From the NCBI RefSeq assembly GCF_025860405.1, contig NZ_CP063785.1, positions 1,178,001-1,242,000 on the forward strand: 64,000 nt of DNA. Reading direction: 5' to 3'. Made by a program: the position numbers and the translations under genes. Within the stretch, counting starts at the first letter, position 1. Every line of letters starts with the position of its first letter. The notes beneath the pieces are model-generated. The model made no database searches. It was not told where the DNA came from and worked only from the letters and a program-made list of their open reading frames with translations. This DNA is from Tolypothrix sp. PCC 7712. Its GTDB lineage: Bacteria; Cyanobacteriota; Cyanobacteriia; Cyanobacteriales; Nostocaceae. Positions 46,653 through 57,042 of the stretch are shown one piece after another.

Positions 46653-47361
46653 TTTAATCTGCCTCTAAATGCCAATACAACTAATCAGCTTTAGCAACCA
46701 AATAGATCAATCACCCTGCTAAATTTAGGATGATATGGAAGTAAAAAGTATAAAAATTTTCAAACTAACTGACCCTGCAGCACTAGCTAGAGGGCGCGTC
46801 ATCCTAGAATTCAAAACTTCTTTGTAATCATCCATCCTTTCTTGGTTGCTAGCTAGCTGTGAAACGGACTCTTAATAAATCCATTTTGATGAATTTGATG
46901 TTTTGTGTGCAGCGTCCTAGAACTATAAGGTCTTTACAGCAAATCTAGAGCGACGACACGAATCTTAATTAAAGTTAACTTAATTTTAATACATAATAGC
47001 TCCACAGCAAAACGAGATTTGAGGAACATCAGCGTGAGGAAGCGTTATCAAATCTATGCTCCCTGAGCTATTGCTGTGCCTCTACCCCTCTATCCTATTG
47101 TGGATGCTCGATTTTAGATTATGAAATTCTTTAGCTAAAGCTAATGTATTGTCGGCTGCAACTACCGAAGAGCACTGCGCGCAACCTACAGCACGAGATA
47201 CATGACTGGTTTTGAGGTAGGAACCAGTCCCAATGAAAAATTTCACAAACCATGCATGAAAGTTTCAATGAGAATTTTTACTCAGAACTCAGAACTTAGC
47301 AACGCCACTTGCTTTAAGCCGGGAAACCCGTCCAACGCAGTGGCTCCTCAGCACTGTTTCA
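46653..47361. other. 709-bp region: ftsH 5' region and a dispersed palindrome
   Basis: It probably contains the ftsH promoter and a long 5' leader. A palindromic unit at 47296-47345 (GCCACTTGCTTTAAGCCGGG to CAACGCAGTGGC) belongs to the family also seen near 25.1, 31.9 and 51.4 kb. No gene. Confidence 0.45.
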
Positions 47362-47865
47362 TTATTTCACTTCACTAATTTGGAGAGTATAAGGAAAATA
47401 TTTGCCTTTCACATAAGAACCCACCCAAATCTGATAAGTTCCTGGGAGCCATTCACCAACCATCCCAGGATTTTTACCATCAAACTCGTCATTGCACCAT
47501 GTACCACCAGGGCCTTTGACTATGAGTGTAGTATCTTCAGGACTTTGCACTAGTAGCTTCAAGTAATCCAATTTAGTAGTGATTTCTAATTTATGGTCTG
47601 GTGTTTCATCAACAAATCCAGTACATGGCCCAGTTGCAGTTTCAGTTCGCTTTGCTACTTGGTTACTTGGAACTGAACCGCCACTCATACCCCGAACGGT
47701 GAAGGGGTCAGGAGAAAAATTCTTACCGATGGAGATATCTCCAAATATTGGTGGTGTTTGTGGCACATCTGCTCCAGCATGAGTGACCGATGTGACTAAG
47801 AGTGTAACCACCATTAATGATAATCTTATTCCTTTGTTAAGAACTCTTTTCGGCATTTTAATCAC
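47362..47865 (-). CDS. Exported protein of unknown function
   Basis: A 167-residue protein with a signal peptide (IRLSLMVVTLLVTSVTHAGA, about residues 13-32). The mature part has DISIGKNFSPDPFTVRGMSGGS, then a beta-rich segment (CTGFVDETPDHKLEITTKLDYLKLLVQSPEDTTLIVKGPGG, TYQIWVGSYVKGKYFPYTLQISEV) that resembles secreted PPC-like beta domains of cyanobacteria. Two cysteines could pair. Probably periplasmic. No specific function. Confidence 0.65.
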   Translation of the reverse strand: MIKMPKRVLNKGIRLSLMVVTLLVTSVTHAGADVPQTPPIFGDISIGKNFSPDPFTVRGMSGGSVPSNQVAKRTETATGPCTGFVDETPDHKLEITTKLDYLKLLVQSPEDTTLIVKGPGGTWCNDEFDGKNPGMVGEWLPGTYQIWVGSYVKGKYFPYTLQISEVK

Positions 47866-48239
47866 ATGGTTGTCTAAGTGGAGTTAATGACATGAATTTT
47901 ACACGTAAAGTTCCCAAAAATAGAAGAATTAACTAGTAGTACGCGAAGGTAACTTGGCGGGGTAAAGGGGAAAGGTTTTTGTCCCTTACCCTTTTCCCTT
48001 TAAGCTTTACCCAACCTCCACCTAACATTTTTGGGTTGACAGACTACTAGTATGGTGTTGGGTATTTGTCCCATTCCCAATTACCCATTACCCAGTCCCC
48101 AATCCCTATTACCCCTAATCCCCACTCCCTGCGGTCGTGGGGGCCCCGAGTTCCCCAATACCTGCGACTGCTTATATTATGAATAGAGGCGCACTTGAGT
48201 ACGCCTCTAAAAATCTAAAATATTGTCAAAGACTCTGAG
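47866..48239. other. 374-bp intergenic region with inverted-repeat element and STRRs
   Basis: A 120-bp stretch 47932-48051 is bounded by ACTAGTAGT and its exact complement, with an imperfect palindrome (GGGGTAAAGGGGAAAGG / CCTTACCCTTTTCC) inside. ATTACCC and CCCCAAT-type units follow to about 48150. No gene. Confidence 0.5.
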
Positions 48240-49682
48240 CTAACTGCTTGCTGCGATCGCTTTACTCAAACGGGGGCGATCTGAACCAATTTTGTGGAGT
48301 AATAGCCAGGATTGAATCAAGTCTGGGCCATGAACATCTCCGGTTAAAGCAGCGCGGAGCGATCGCATTACTAAGCCTTTCTTGACATTTTGGGCTTTTA
48401 CCACTTGCTTAATAATCTCTTGGGCGGTAGCTTCTTGCAATTCTTGAGTTTCTAAAGCTGCAAGAATTCCTTGTAGAACAGCCGCAGAACCTTCTTGTTG
48501 CAACTGTTTACTGGCTTCTTCGCTAAATTCAACTGTCTCAGTAAAAAACAGTTGGCTCTGAGCGACAGCATCTTTGAGGCGAGTTAAACTTGGCCCAAGT
48601 AAAGCTACTAATTGCTCTAACCAAGCGCGATCGCGTCCCCCATCAAAGTTAAAGCCTGCTGCTTCCCAATAAGGGATGAGTAAATCTGTGAGCTGGCTGA
48701 CTGGCATATTATGGATGTACTGGCTGTTTAACCAATCCAATTTCGCCCAGTCAAACTTTGCACCTGCTTTATTAACACGCTCAAAGCTGAATTCTTTGGC
48801 TGCTGCTTCTAAAGTGAAGATTTCTTGAGTAGAGTCTGGTGGTGACCAACCCAATAAAGTCATGTAATTCACTAAGCCTTCGGAAGTGAAACCTAATTGC
48901 TGAAAGTCGGAAATTGAAGTTACACCATCTCGCTTGGAAAGCTTCCGCCCTTCCATATTTAAAATTAGCGGTGAGTGGGCGAATTGGGGAATTTTTGCCC
49001 CCATAGCTTCATAAAGGAGAATTTGCTTGGCGGTGTTGGCGATGTGGTCTTCTCCCCGAATTACATGGGTGATTTGCATATCAATGTCATCCACTACAAC
49101 CACAAAGTTATACAGTGGTTGACCAACACCATCTTCGGAAGCACGGGCGATCACCATATCACCACCCAAATCGCTACCCCGCCAAGACATTTTTCCTCGG
49201 ACTAAATCGTCCCAAACAATTTCTCGGTCGTCTTCGATTTTGAAGCGAATGACAAAGCTACGTCCTTCCGCTTTGAAAGCAGCTTCTTGTTCTGGGGTGA
49301 GATTGCGGTGACGGTTGTCATAACGTGGTGCTTCCCCTTTGGCTTTTTGGGCTTCCCGTAAAGCCTCTAGTTCTTCACTGGTGGTATAGCAGCGATAGGC
49401 TAAACCTTGTGCTAGCAGTTTTTCTACTGCTTGTTTATAGAGATCCAGGCGTTGAGATTGAAAAAATGGGCCTTCATCCCAGTTCAGCCCTAACCAGCGC
49501 AACCCTTCAAGAATATTCTCTGTGTATTCAGGACGCGATCGCTCTAGGTCTGTGTCTTCAATTCGCAGGATAAATTTCCCACCGTGGTGGCGAGCAAATA
49601 GCCAATTAAATACAGCCGTTCTAGCTGTACCAATATGTAGATTTCCAGTTGGACTTGGAGCAATACGGACTCTAACAGTCAC
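48240..49682 (-). CDS. gltX: Glutamyl-tRNA synthetase
   Basis: A 480-residue class I synthetase. From the GTG at 49680-49682 it reads [34 protein letters not shown] with the HIGH-like motif HIGT, and KMSKS-like KLSKRDG follows ([16 protein letters not shown]). Length matches bacterial GltX. It charges tRNA-Glu and, in cyanobacteria, feeds Glu-tRNA into tetrapyrrole synthesis as well as Gln-tRNA formation. The frame continues to a TTG at 49703, but GTG fits the family start. A TnpB element ends about 35-40 bp upstream, so its promoter is either within or replaced by that element. Confidence 0.95.
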   Translation of the reverse strand: MTVRVRIAPSPTGNLHIGTARTAVFNWLFARHHGGKFILRIEDTDLERSRPEYTENILEGLRWLGLNWDEGPFFQSQRLDLYKQAVEKLLAQGLAYRCYTTSEELEALREAQKAKGEAPRYDNRHRNLTPEQEAAFKAEGRSFVIRFKIEDDREIVWDDLVRGKMSWRGSDLGGDMVIARASEDGVGQPLYNFVVVVDDIDMQITHVIRGEDHIANTAKQILLYEAMGAKIPQFAHSPLILNMEGRKLSKRDGVTSISDFQQLGFTSEGLVNYMTLLGWSPPDSTQEIFTLEAAAKEFSFERVNKAGAKFDWAKLDWLNSQYIHNMPVSQLTDLLIPYWEAAGFNFDGGRDRAWLEQLVALLGPSLTRLKDAVAQSQLFFTETVEFSEEASKQLQQEGSAAVLQGILAALETQELQEATAQEIIKQVVKAQNVKKGLVMRSLRAALTGDVHGPDLIQSWLLLHKIGSDRPRLSKAIAASS

Positions 49683-49714
49683 AGTTCTTTCTCTCTTTAG
49701 CAAAGCATGATCAC

Positions 49715-51040
49715 TTTGACACTCCCCTCTGCCTAAAGGCGAGGGGATTCTACATTCAACGACTCGCCGTTAGACAGCAGGCTTGCGCCAACTGCCCAAG
49801 AGGGCAAATCTCCTGTAGCGTAAGTTCCGGTATGCCCTACCGTACTGAGTCCTAGTCTCAAAATGTTGATTGCTGCGTTGACATCCCTATCTTCTGCGTA
49901 TCCGCAATGAGGACAAACATGAGTCCTAGTAGACAGAGATTTTTTCACTTTCTTGCCACAGTTAGAGCAGTTTTGGCTTGTATTGTGGGGAGGGACTGCA
50001 ATAGTCACCTTTCCATATTTGTGTCCAAAATACTCTAACCAACTACGGAAAGTGTACCAGCCAGCATCAGAAATAGATTTAGCTAGATGTCGATTTTTAA
50101 CCAACCCTTTCACATTTAAATCTTCGTAGGCTACCAAATCGTGAGATTGGATAACGGAGTATGCCAACTTCTTGCAATACTCTTTTCGTTGCCTACTTAC
50201 CCTTAAATGCTTCCGGGCATATCGCTTTCTAGCTTTGTGGTAATTGTTTGATTGTCTTTGAAGAGATTTCTTTTTATCTCTACTGAACTTCTTCGACTTC
50301 TTGCGGTTGGCACGATTGAGTTGTTTTTCTGATTTCCGGTAACACTGGGGGGAAGGTTCTACATTGCCTTGATTATCAGCAATGAAGTACTTCAAACCCA
50401 AATCAATACCCACTATTTGATTTGTGGGTTGAGTTGCGATTTTGACGTTAACATCAATCGCAAATTGGGCATAATATCCATCAGCACGGCGTACTAAGCG
50501 CACCCGTTTAATTTGCTTGATGTCATAGTAATTAAGGTCATAGGTTCCCTTTAATTTCAGAGTTCCAATACCTTTGTTGTCTGAAAAGGTGATAGCCTTT
50601 CGAGTTTGAGAAAGCTTCCATCCAGTTGATTTATATTCCACTGAACGGCAGTTTTTCTTGAACTTTGGAAACCCCTTTTTACCTTTAACCTTTTTCTTGC
50701 AGTTATCGTAAAACCTAGCTATCGCACTCCAAGAACGTTCAGCCGCAGACTGCCTAGCCATTGAATTGAGTTCATCAGCAAAGGGGAATTCGGCAGCTAA
50801 TACAGCGCAGTATTTATTCAATGCGTACTTATCTACTTTTGAATCTTTGTTGTCCATCCAGTAGCGTAAGCACATATTTTGAATGAACTGGCTAGTACGA
50901 ATTGCTTCGTCTATCGCCTGATATTGTTGGTCTTTTGCCTTGACTTTGAACTCGTAAACAATCATGGGCATCGACCAATTTACCACATACTTATGCTAAC
51001 ATAAAAAGCATAAGTATACCAAGGCATAGAAAGAGTGAAT
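49715..51040. mobile_element. IS200/IS605-type element with tnpB only (IS1341-like)
   Basis: Contains tnpB without tnpA. The right end is a hairpin CCCCTC-TGCCTAAAGGC-GAGGGG (49724-49746) followed on the minus strand by GTGTCAAAG, as in IS605 right ends. A perfect 11-bp hairpin ATACTTATGCT / AGCATAAGTAT (50987-51017) lies 5' of tnpB and may be the left-end structure. Exact boundaries are estimated. Confidence 0.7.
49733..50971 (-). CDS. tnpB: TnpB-family RNA-guided endonuclease (RuvC-like)
   Basis: A TnpB protein of 412 residues (numbered below from the GTG at 50986; ATG 50971 or 50965 is more likely). The RuvC triad is visible: D195 ([10 protein letters not shown]), E288 (YEDLNVKGL), D368 ([11 protein letters not shown]). 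The zinc ribbon C340/C343/C358/C361 ([17 protein letters not shown]) lies between the last two. TnpB cuts DNA guided by an RNA made from the 3' end of its gene and the element's right end. The C-terminal stop codon lies inside the right-end hairpin. Not truncated; no tnpA nearby. Confidence 0.92.
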   Translation of the reverse strand: MPMIVYEFKVKAKDQQYQAIDEAIRTSQFIQNMCLRYWMDNKDSKVDKYALNKYCAVLAAEFPFADELNSMARQSAAERSWSAIARFYDNCKKKVKGKKGFPKFKKNCRSVEYKSTGWKLSQTRKAITFSDNKGIGTLKLKGTYDLNYYDIKQIKRVRLVRRADGYYAQFAIDVNVKIATQPTNQIVGIDLGLKYFIADNQGNVEPSPQCYRKSEKQLNRANRKKSKKFSRDKKKSLQRQSNNYHKARKRYARKHLRVSRQRKEYCKKLAYSVIQSHDLVAYEDLNVKGLVKNRHLAKSISDAGWYTFRSWLEYFGHKYGKVTIAVPPHNTSQNCSNCGKKVKKSLSTRTHVCPHCGYAEDRDVNAAINILRLGLSTVGHTGTYATGDLPSWAVGASLLSNGESLNVESPRL

Positions 51041-51059
51041 GAGGCGTAAACAGGGCTAA

Positions 51060-51180
51060 AGCCACAAGGTTTTCAATGAACGTCCTGATAACCAGCACTG
51101 AGGAGCCAGTGCTTTGCAGAGGTAAATGTTGATAATTAGTTGCCTTTACCTCAGTTTACCGAGTGTTCAGCATTTATGAA
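51060..51180. other. Spacer between the TnpB element and tRNA-Asp, nothing firm
   Basis: A weak palindrome AGCACTGAGGAGCCAGTGCTTT (51097-51118) lies here. No gene seen. Confidence 0.35.
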
Positions 51181-51193
51181 TCTTTCGTTAGAA

Positions 51194-51267
51194 CGGGACT
51201 GACGGGGCTCGAACCCGCAACTTCCGCCGTGACAGGGCGGTGCTCTAACCAATTGAACTACAGTCCC
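51194..51267 (-). tRNA. tRNA-Asp (GUC)
   Basis: A 74-nt cloverleaf on the minus strand. The acceptor stem GGGACTG pairs with CAGTCCC and is followed by discriminator G. D-loop region TTCAATTGGTTAGAG, anticodon loop CTGTCAC with anticodon GTC, T-arm GCGGGTTCGAGCCCCGT. The 3' CCA is not encoded. Confidence 0.95.
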
Positions 51268-51382
51268 TTGATTACCGACTTTGCTATTATGCAAATTTTT
51301 TTTTAAGTTGTCAAGCAATTTGGCGGAGGAAATTTCAAAGAGAAGACCAGAATTGTCTTCTTCCTCCTCTGCTCCCTCTGCT

Positions 51383-51478
51383 CACGCCAGTTGCTACAAT
51401 GGAGGGAAGCTCAACGGACAGTTTGCTCAAGTCGGGAAACCCGCCCACGCAACTGTCCTCCGCAACGCACTGGCTTCC
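51383..51478. repeat. Dispersed palindromic repeat (GCCAGT...ACTGGC family)
   Basis: From ACGCCAGTTGC to GCACTGGCTTC with nested stems (GTCGGGAAACCCGC core, GCAACTGTCCTCCGC). Related copies are at 31836-31925, 47296-47345 and in the 25.1-kb element. Confidence 0.6.
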
Positions 51479-51515
51479 TCTGTTTCCTCTGCTTATTTTT
51501 TCAGTTAGAAGTCCC

Positions 51516-53066
51516 TCAGCCGACAGATGGCATTGAAGCTAAATGCTCCTGAATCTGGGATTGCATTTGCTTGTACTGTTGCTTTAAGAGGTTTTTACTC
51601 AAATGCGCTTGAGATGAGGGTGGTAAGGTTTTGCTCTGTTCTAGCCAAGTTTTCAACGTTTGTCGCTGAGTGTCATTAATGTAACTGCTCATAACGCTAG
51701 TACAAAGATTAGGCGCTTCTAGGGTAAATAAAATTAACGGGTAGCGTTCATTGCTGGCTAAGGAATACACCATTTTTTGATTTTGCGGTTCTTGCATATC
51801 GAGGTAGCAGGGTAGCCACTTCGGCCCTAGTTGCTTGTTATACAGAACTGTTAGCCACAGCAGCATGGGATGAGGAAGTTTGATGAAGAGAAACTGGTTG
51901 TAACGGATAGAATGGGAACGCTTTTGAATATCTGCTTTGGGTAACATCAGCCATAGGGAGGCTATAGAGTCTTTTTCGGTATCTAAAAGTCGCGGAAACA
52001 CAATTTCCTGAATCGGTTTGTTTGGCGGCCAAATTGCTTGCCAAAAAATTTGTTCTACAGCCACAGGTAAATCAGATTTTGTAGCAATATGAGAATTATT
52101 GCCATTGACTGATTCAGATGGCATACGACTACCCACTTTCATGGAACTCTTATTTGCAGGCCAATTCAGATAGTAAGTGCGATTGATAGTTTCCAAAACT
52201 TGCAGCAGTTGGGTGCTACTTTGCGGGCGATCGCGTGGAGCTTTTGCCAAACAAGCCATAATTAAATCATTGAGTTCTTTGGGGAATTGCAGTTCTGGTT
52301 TAACTTCTGCGATCGCTCTTGGTGGCTCAAAGTGATGTGCTTTATACCAAGCACCAAAGTGATCGGTTTCTGGTTCCCAAGGTTTTTTACCTGTGAGCAT
52401 TTCAAACATCATCACACCTAGGCTATAAATATCAGAGCGGCTATCTAATTCGTCCCCTTCTAACTGCTCTGGTGAGCAATAGGGTAAAGTGCCATGAAAT
52501 CCTATATTTGTACTAAGCGTTGATACAGAATTGACAAATTTAGCAATGCCAAAATCTAAGATTTTTGCTAAATAATCTAATATAGGGTCGGGCATTACTA
52601 AAATATTTGCTGGCTTAATATCTCTATGCACAAGGGGATAAATCTTACCTTCTATATTCATCCCTTGATGGGCGCACTGTAAGCCTAAACAAATCTGACG
52701 AGTCAGATTCATAAACATTGGCAAGTTCATCGGTATGAATTTTTTTAAAGATTTTCCCGATAAATATTCCATGACGTAAAAGGGGTAACCTTGTTCACTT
52801 ACGCCATAATCATAAGCCTTGACGATATGTATACTTTTTTGGCTCAAAGCTGCGCTCACCATTGCTTCTCGTGCAAAATCTTTTTGCAACTTTGGGTTTA
52901 AAACAGTTTGAGCTAGAAACTTGATAGCGACTGGTGTTCCTCCTAATAAAACATCATTCGCTAAAAAAACTTTGCCCATACCTCCTGTGCCAATTAACTT
53001 GATCAGTTGATACCGATTGGCAAGTAACCCTTTACTATCGGGAGACGCTGATGAGCTTTGATTCAC
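51516..53066 (-). CDS. Serine/threonine protein kinase with a cyanobacterial C-terminal domain (paralogue 1)
   Basis: A 516-residue Hanks-type kinase. Glycine loop IGTGGMGKV (25-33), catalytic lysine K49, HRDIKPAN (147-154), DFG 171-173 and GTLPYCSPEQ in the activation segment are all intact. The C-terminal ~180 residues (WPPNKPIQEIVFPRLLDTEKD, LLWLTVLYNKQ, WLPCYLDMQE, TSVMSSYINDTQRQTLKTWL) match the tail of the next kinase upstream but no named domain I know. No transmembrane helix, so it is cytoplasmic. It lies 200 bp downstream of its paralogue on the same strand. Confidence 0.9.
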   Translation of the reverse strand: MNQSSSASPDSKGLLANRYQLIKLIGTGGMGKVFLANDVLLGGTPVAIKFLAQTVLNPKLQKDFAREAMVSAALSQKSIHIVKAYDYGVSEQGYPFYVMEYLSGKSLKKFIPMNLPMFMNLTRQICLGLQCAHQGMNIEGKIYPLVHRDIKPANILVMPDPILDYLAKILDFGIAKFVNSVSTLSTNIGFHGTLPYCSPEQLEGDELDSRSDIYSLGVMMFEMLTGKKPWEPETDHFGAWYKAHHFEPPRAIAEVKPELQFPKELNDLIMACLAKAPRDRPQSSTQLLQVLETINRTYYLNWPANKSSMKVGSRMPSESVNGNNSHIATKSDLPVAVEQIFWQAIWPPNKPIQEIVFPRLLDTEKDSIASLWLMLPKADIQKRSHSIRYNQFLFIKLPHPMLLWLTVLYNKQLGPKWLPCYLDMQEPQNQKMVYSLASNERYPLILFTLEAPNLCTSVMSSYINDTQRQTLKTWLEQSKTLPPSSQAHLSKNLLKQQYKQMQSQIQEHLASMPSVG

Positions 53067-53266
53067 TTTTATAACCTCTTAAATACTCACCAAAATTAAT
53101 AATGAGCATTTTAACTAACAATTTTCAATATATGTATATAATTCCGGCTATCTATCCTTTAAGGTTTTTATCTGACTTCTCACAAATAATGTCTATTTTC
53201 CAGCTATTCATTCACAAGATAAATGCTGTTCTCTAACTCTAGTCAATCAACCCTTTTTATCCAGAC

Positions 53267-54883
53267 TTAACGGCGCAATATCATCTGAAAAAAGGTATAA
53301 AATAATTTCATGATTTTAGATTTAAGATTATCATCGTTCTTTGGTAAATTAGCTACCATTTTCCGGAGAATGCTAGATTTTAAACGTTCGTAATCTGCCT
53401 TTAAAATAATTTTTGCTTGTTTAGCAGAAATAAATTCATTGGCGTTTTGACTGCTACCTAACCAATCTAGTAATTGCTGACGTTGGTTAGCATTAAGAGT
53501 TAAAGTCATTACCTTAGTGCATTTGTGCGGTTCTTCTAAAGGAAAGAATAATAAATGATAAAATCCTGTTTCTGCTAAACTACGCAGGATTTTTTGACCT
53601 TTATTATCTTTCATATCTAAAAAACATGATAGCCATTTAGCTTGAGAGTTTTGAGTATTGTATAGTAAAGTACTCCATAAAATCATGGGATAAACATTGA
53701 TTTTGGCAATAAATTCAGTGCCATGAGATTTCTTGAAAAATTTGTTAATTTCTTGTTGGGGTAACATTGCCCAAAAGGTGGGTACAGTTCCTTGTAATGT
53801 ATGTAATAAACTAGGAAAACCTATGGTCGCAATTGGCCGATTTTTCGGCCAGGTTTTCTGTAAACACTCTTTTTCTGTGAATGATGTCAGAGGTACTATC
53901 TGTAATATTGGATTACTTTCTACCCGCTCAGTACTACTATTAGAAGCCAGTGCAACTTCCGATTTGACTTGTTCTAAAATTTCTAATATTTCTTTAATAT
54001 TTTGTGGGCGATCGCTAACTGCTTTCGCTAAACAACGCATCACTAATTTTTGTAACTGCTCGGGTATGACGACTTGCGAATTTACCTCTGCAAATGCTGG
54101 TGGTGCTTGAAAGTGATGAGCTTGATACCAAATACCAAAGGAGTTACTTGTTGTGTGAAATGGATGTTTTCCTGTCAACATTTCAAACATCAAGATTCCT
54201 AAACTGTAAATATCAGAGCGCACATCCAGGAGTTTACGCCCTTCCATGTGTTCTGGGGAACAGTAAGGTAAACTACCAATAAATGAATCAGTGAGAGTCA
54301 TCCCACTGCGCTCTGTTAAAAATTTAGCAATGCCAAAATCTAAAATTTTGACCAGAGGCTCTTTTTTACCATCTTCAATAATGAAAATATTTTCTGGCTT
54401 AATATCACGATGTACAATCGGATAATTTTCTCCTTTGAGGATGATACCTTGATGAGCACACTGTAAACCTAGACAAATTTGATTGGAAATATCTAAAACT
54501 TTTGTGATTGAAAATGTCTGAGTTTTGAGAATGCGTTTCAGGTTTTTTCCTTGGAGATATTCCATGACATAATAAGGAATATTTTCCTCAGTTACGCCAT
54601 AGCTAAACATCCTCACAATATTTTTACTTTTCCGTCCTAATTGAGCGCCAATAAAAATTTCTCTAGCAAAGCGTTGAGTCATTTGCTGACTACCCAAGCT
54701 CAGGGATAGAATTTTTACGGCTACTGGCATTCCGCCTTTGGCAACATCTTCTGCTAGGTAAACCCTACCCATTCCGCCTTTGCCAATCAAATCTCTGATT
54801 AGATAGCGATTATTGAGGAGTTTACCAATATAAACATCTAATTCAGTTTTAACATTAGCGACATTAGGGATAGGATTTAACAT
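53267..54883 (-). CDS. Serine/threonine protein kinase with a cyanobacterial C-terminal domain (paralogue 2)
   Basis: A 538-residue Hanks-type kinase with all key residues: IGKGGMGRV (33-41), K57, HRDIKPEN (158-165), DFG 182-184, GSLPYCSPEH. The C-terminal domain (WPKNRPIATIGFPSLLHTLQG, ILWSTLLYNTQ, WLSCFLDMKD, TKVMTLTLNANQRQQLLDWL) aligns with that of paralogue 1 over about 180 residues, so the pair arose by tandem duplication of a whole two-domain gene. Targets are unknown. Confidence 0.9.
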   Translation of the reverse strand: MLNPIPNVANVKTELDVYIGKLLNNRYLIRDLIGKGGMGRVYLAEDVAKGGMPVAVKILSLSLGSQQMTQRFAREIFIGAQLGRKSKNIVRMFSYGVTEENIPYYVMEYLQGKNLKRILKTQTFSITKVLDISNQICLGLQCAHQGIILKGENYPIVHRDIKPENIFIIEDGKKEPLVKILDFGIAKFLTERSGMTLTDSFIGSLPYCSPEHMEGRKLLDVRSDIYSLGILMFEMLTGKHPFHTTSNSFGIWYQAHHFQAPPAFAEVNSQVVIPEQLQKLVMRCLAKAVSDRPQNIKEILEILEQVKSEVALASNSSTERVESNPILQIVPLTSFTEKECLQKTWPKNRPIATIGFPSLLHTLQGTVPTFWAMLPQQEINKFFKKSHGTEFIAKINVYPMILWSTLLYNTQNSQAKWLSCFLDMKDNKGQKILRSLAETGFYHLLFFPLEEPHKCTKVMTLTLNANQRQQLLDWLGSSQNANEFISAKQAKIILKADYERLKSSILRKMVANLPKNDDNLKSKIMKLFYTFFQMILRR

Positions 54884-55493
54884 AAAATTTTTTATTAATA
54901 AAAAGCCAGATACTTATTAATAAAGTGCCTTTTCAGCCTTTATTTTATCTAAAAAGATACTCACATTTTTATAGAGTTGATTATGCCAGCTAAAATTTAC
55001 AATAAAACCTGGTTAATTTTTAATAAAATTACGGAAAATCTGTGTGCAATTACTCTTAAACATGGTGTAACATATTTGTGAAGCTAAACGTATGGTAAAT
55101 TACACTGAATCCGCAAATAATGATAATTGCTTTGTATTGCTGCCTCAGTAATTACACGTAAGTACAAAGAATCTTCAGGAAGCAATGAAATTTTTGTAGT
55201 GTGCATATTACCAGTACAACACGTCGGAAATAAGCCACCCATTTAAAACAAGTGTAAAGCTTACAAAATCATCATTCTTTCTTTCTTTTTACTTTTGCCT
55301 TGTTACTTTTGCCTTGTTGTACTAGATGTTTCTGCAAACCCCAATCAAGAGTAAATTCGTAGCTACAACTTTAGTTTCGGTTTCTAAAGTGCTGACTACA
55401 AATTTTTGTCCCATAATGATATACAGGAATAGCGCTTAAGTGGAATTTTACTGCAGCTAGATCAAGCTGACAAAAGTATTTTCTAATTTAGCG
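54884..55493. other. 610-bp intergenic region, nothing recognised
   Basis: AT-rich. Short duplicated ACTTTTGCCTTGTT units near 55290-55320 are the only repeat. It presumably includes the promoter of the kinase pair. No frame with start signals. Confidence 0.45.
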
Positions 55494-56669
55494 CTAGAAA
55501 TTGGGTATAAAACGGCGCAAAAGCCTGATTAGGGGTGAATCGATTTTCACTTTAAAAGCTAATATTTGGGTACGTTGTAGCGCATTAAAATTGTTATCGC
55601 TGACCAAGATTAAAGCACGTTGCCCATCGGGTAATATGGGGCCAAGAGTTAAGCCTTCAATATTGTCTAGCAATACATTCAGACCTCGCAAATCTAACAG
55701 TAGCTTTTTCTGCACAGGTTTGATTTTTTGCTGAACATTCAACAGGCTATCGAGATGATGAATATCATCAGCACCTGCTAGAGAAATCTCAAACAGGAGA
55801 ATCGAAAATCCTAAGCCTGTGAAAGAGCGTTCTAAACTCAGGAATGTTCCTTGATTATCGAGAGCAACTAAATCAGGTAAGCCGCTAGCAAACTTGCCAG
55901 TAATATTTAAAAAGGGTGAGACTGCTTCCGTGAGGTATAAAAATTCCTTTTCTGGCTGTTTGGTGAGCAAGTTATATTGTAGAATCCGGCAGGGAGTGCT
56001 GATATTAGGTTGAGCAGCTGGCCCATCTTGCATTAGGGCATTTTCGGTAGCTGTAAACAGTTTATTTTTATCTGGTGTAATAGTGAGGCTTTCAAAAGCC
56101 AAATTGTTGCGGATACCATGCTGACTATTTTTATTGCGTAAAAATTTGTCTGGTATAGGTAGCGTTGCGATCGCCTTACCATTAGACAATGAGAATTCTT
56201 TAATGAAAAGATTGCTGGATTCTCCAGAATCCCCTTCAGATGAGATGAAAACAGTTTTTTTGTGAGTTAAAGCAATACCTTCTGTATCGCTAGTACCTGG
56301 AGAGAACTTTTCACCATTCTCATTTAACAGAGTTGTTACACCAATAGTAGCAACACCATTGTTTTTGAGTGAACCTTGACTGAGGTCAATTTTTAAAGTA
56401 TAAAATCGTGCTGAAGCTTTATTGCCTCTGTCATCAGATATAGCATAATAAACATCATTGTTGGCATCATAAGTAATTCCAGATAAGCCTCCCACTAGAG
56501 TATTTTGTACAAGCAATCCCTTTGGGATTGTTGCTTCTCCCATAAACTCAATACTACTAACTGTGACAGCCCCCCACGTAAAATTGCTGGCTAAGAAAAT
56601 GATTACAAGTATAGGAATAGTAAAATAAATAATTCTTCGCCAAGTTAAGATTTTTCTGATAAATTTCAT
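55494..56669 (-). CDS. Esterase-like-activity-of-phytase family protein, membrane-anchored
   Basis: A 391-residue protein. An N-terminal membrane anchor or uncleaved signal (IIYFTIPILVIIFLASNFTWGAV, about residues 13-35) precedes a beta-propeller-like domain of the phytase-like esterase family (PF13449): VGGLSGITYDANNDVYYAISDDRGN near the start, DTEGIALTH, NLAFESLTITPDKNKLFTATENALMQDG, and ENIEGLTLGP...ALILVSDNNFNALQRTQILAFKV at the end. It should act outside the cytoplasmic membrane. Substrate not known. Confidence 0.85.
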   Translation of the reverse strand: MKFIRKILTWRRIIYFTIPILVIIFLASNFTWGAVTVSSIEFMGEATIPKGLLVQNTLVGGLSGITYDANNDVYYAISDDRGNKASARFYTLKIDLSQGSLKNNGVATIGVTTLLNENGEKFSPGTSDTEGIALTHKKTVFISSEGDSGESSNLFIKEFSLSNGKAIATLPIPDKFLRNKNSQHGIRNNLAFESLTITPDKNKLFTATENALMQDGPAAQPNISTPCRILQYNLLTKQPEKEFLYLTEAVSPFLNITGKFASGLPDLVALDNQGTFLSLERSFTGLGFSILLFEISLAGADDIHHLDSLLNVQQKIKPVQKKLLLDLRGLNVLLDNIEGLTLGPILPDGQRALILVSDNNFNALQRTQILAFKVKIDSPLIRLLRRFIPNF

Positions 56670-57042
56670 GAATACTGCCAGGATTAAAGTAATTCGTCAT
56701 TAATAATAAACTGCTGCAATCTGTTGCGCTAGGCAATTGCTACATACAGCATATTTCATTTGCATGAAGTACAAATTGACTAGTTTTGAAGCAGTAGTGA
56801 GAATAGTAGTTATCCTATTTATGTACCTCATTTAGTTGTAAACTGCTGTATATGAAATACAGAGTTGCGTGCATTTTATCTGCAAAAGAAAACTTATATG
56901 ATGATTTTTTATATTTGATATTCCTGCAATCAACTATAAAATCAGAAATCACAGAAAAATGCGATCAATAATATCATTTCAATTAAAAAATTATCCCTAT
57001 AGGCAAGCAGAGGGAGCAGAGGAGCAGAGGAAGTAATTTGTA
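56670..57042. other. 373-bp intergenic region, nothing recognised
   Basis: AT-rich, with GCAGAGGGAGCAGAGGAGCAGAGG near the 3' end (57006-57030), a short purine repeat before the stop of the cca gene. No gene. Confidence 0.45.

Noticed and set aside
49733-50971. TnpB as a Cas12-type CRISPR effector
   Set aside because: Size and zinc-ribbon layout are TnpB; no CRISPR array or adaptation genes nearby.
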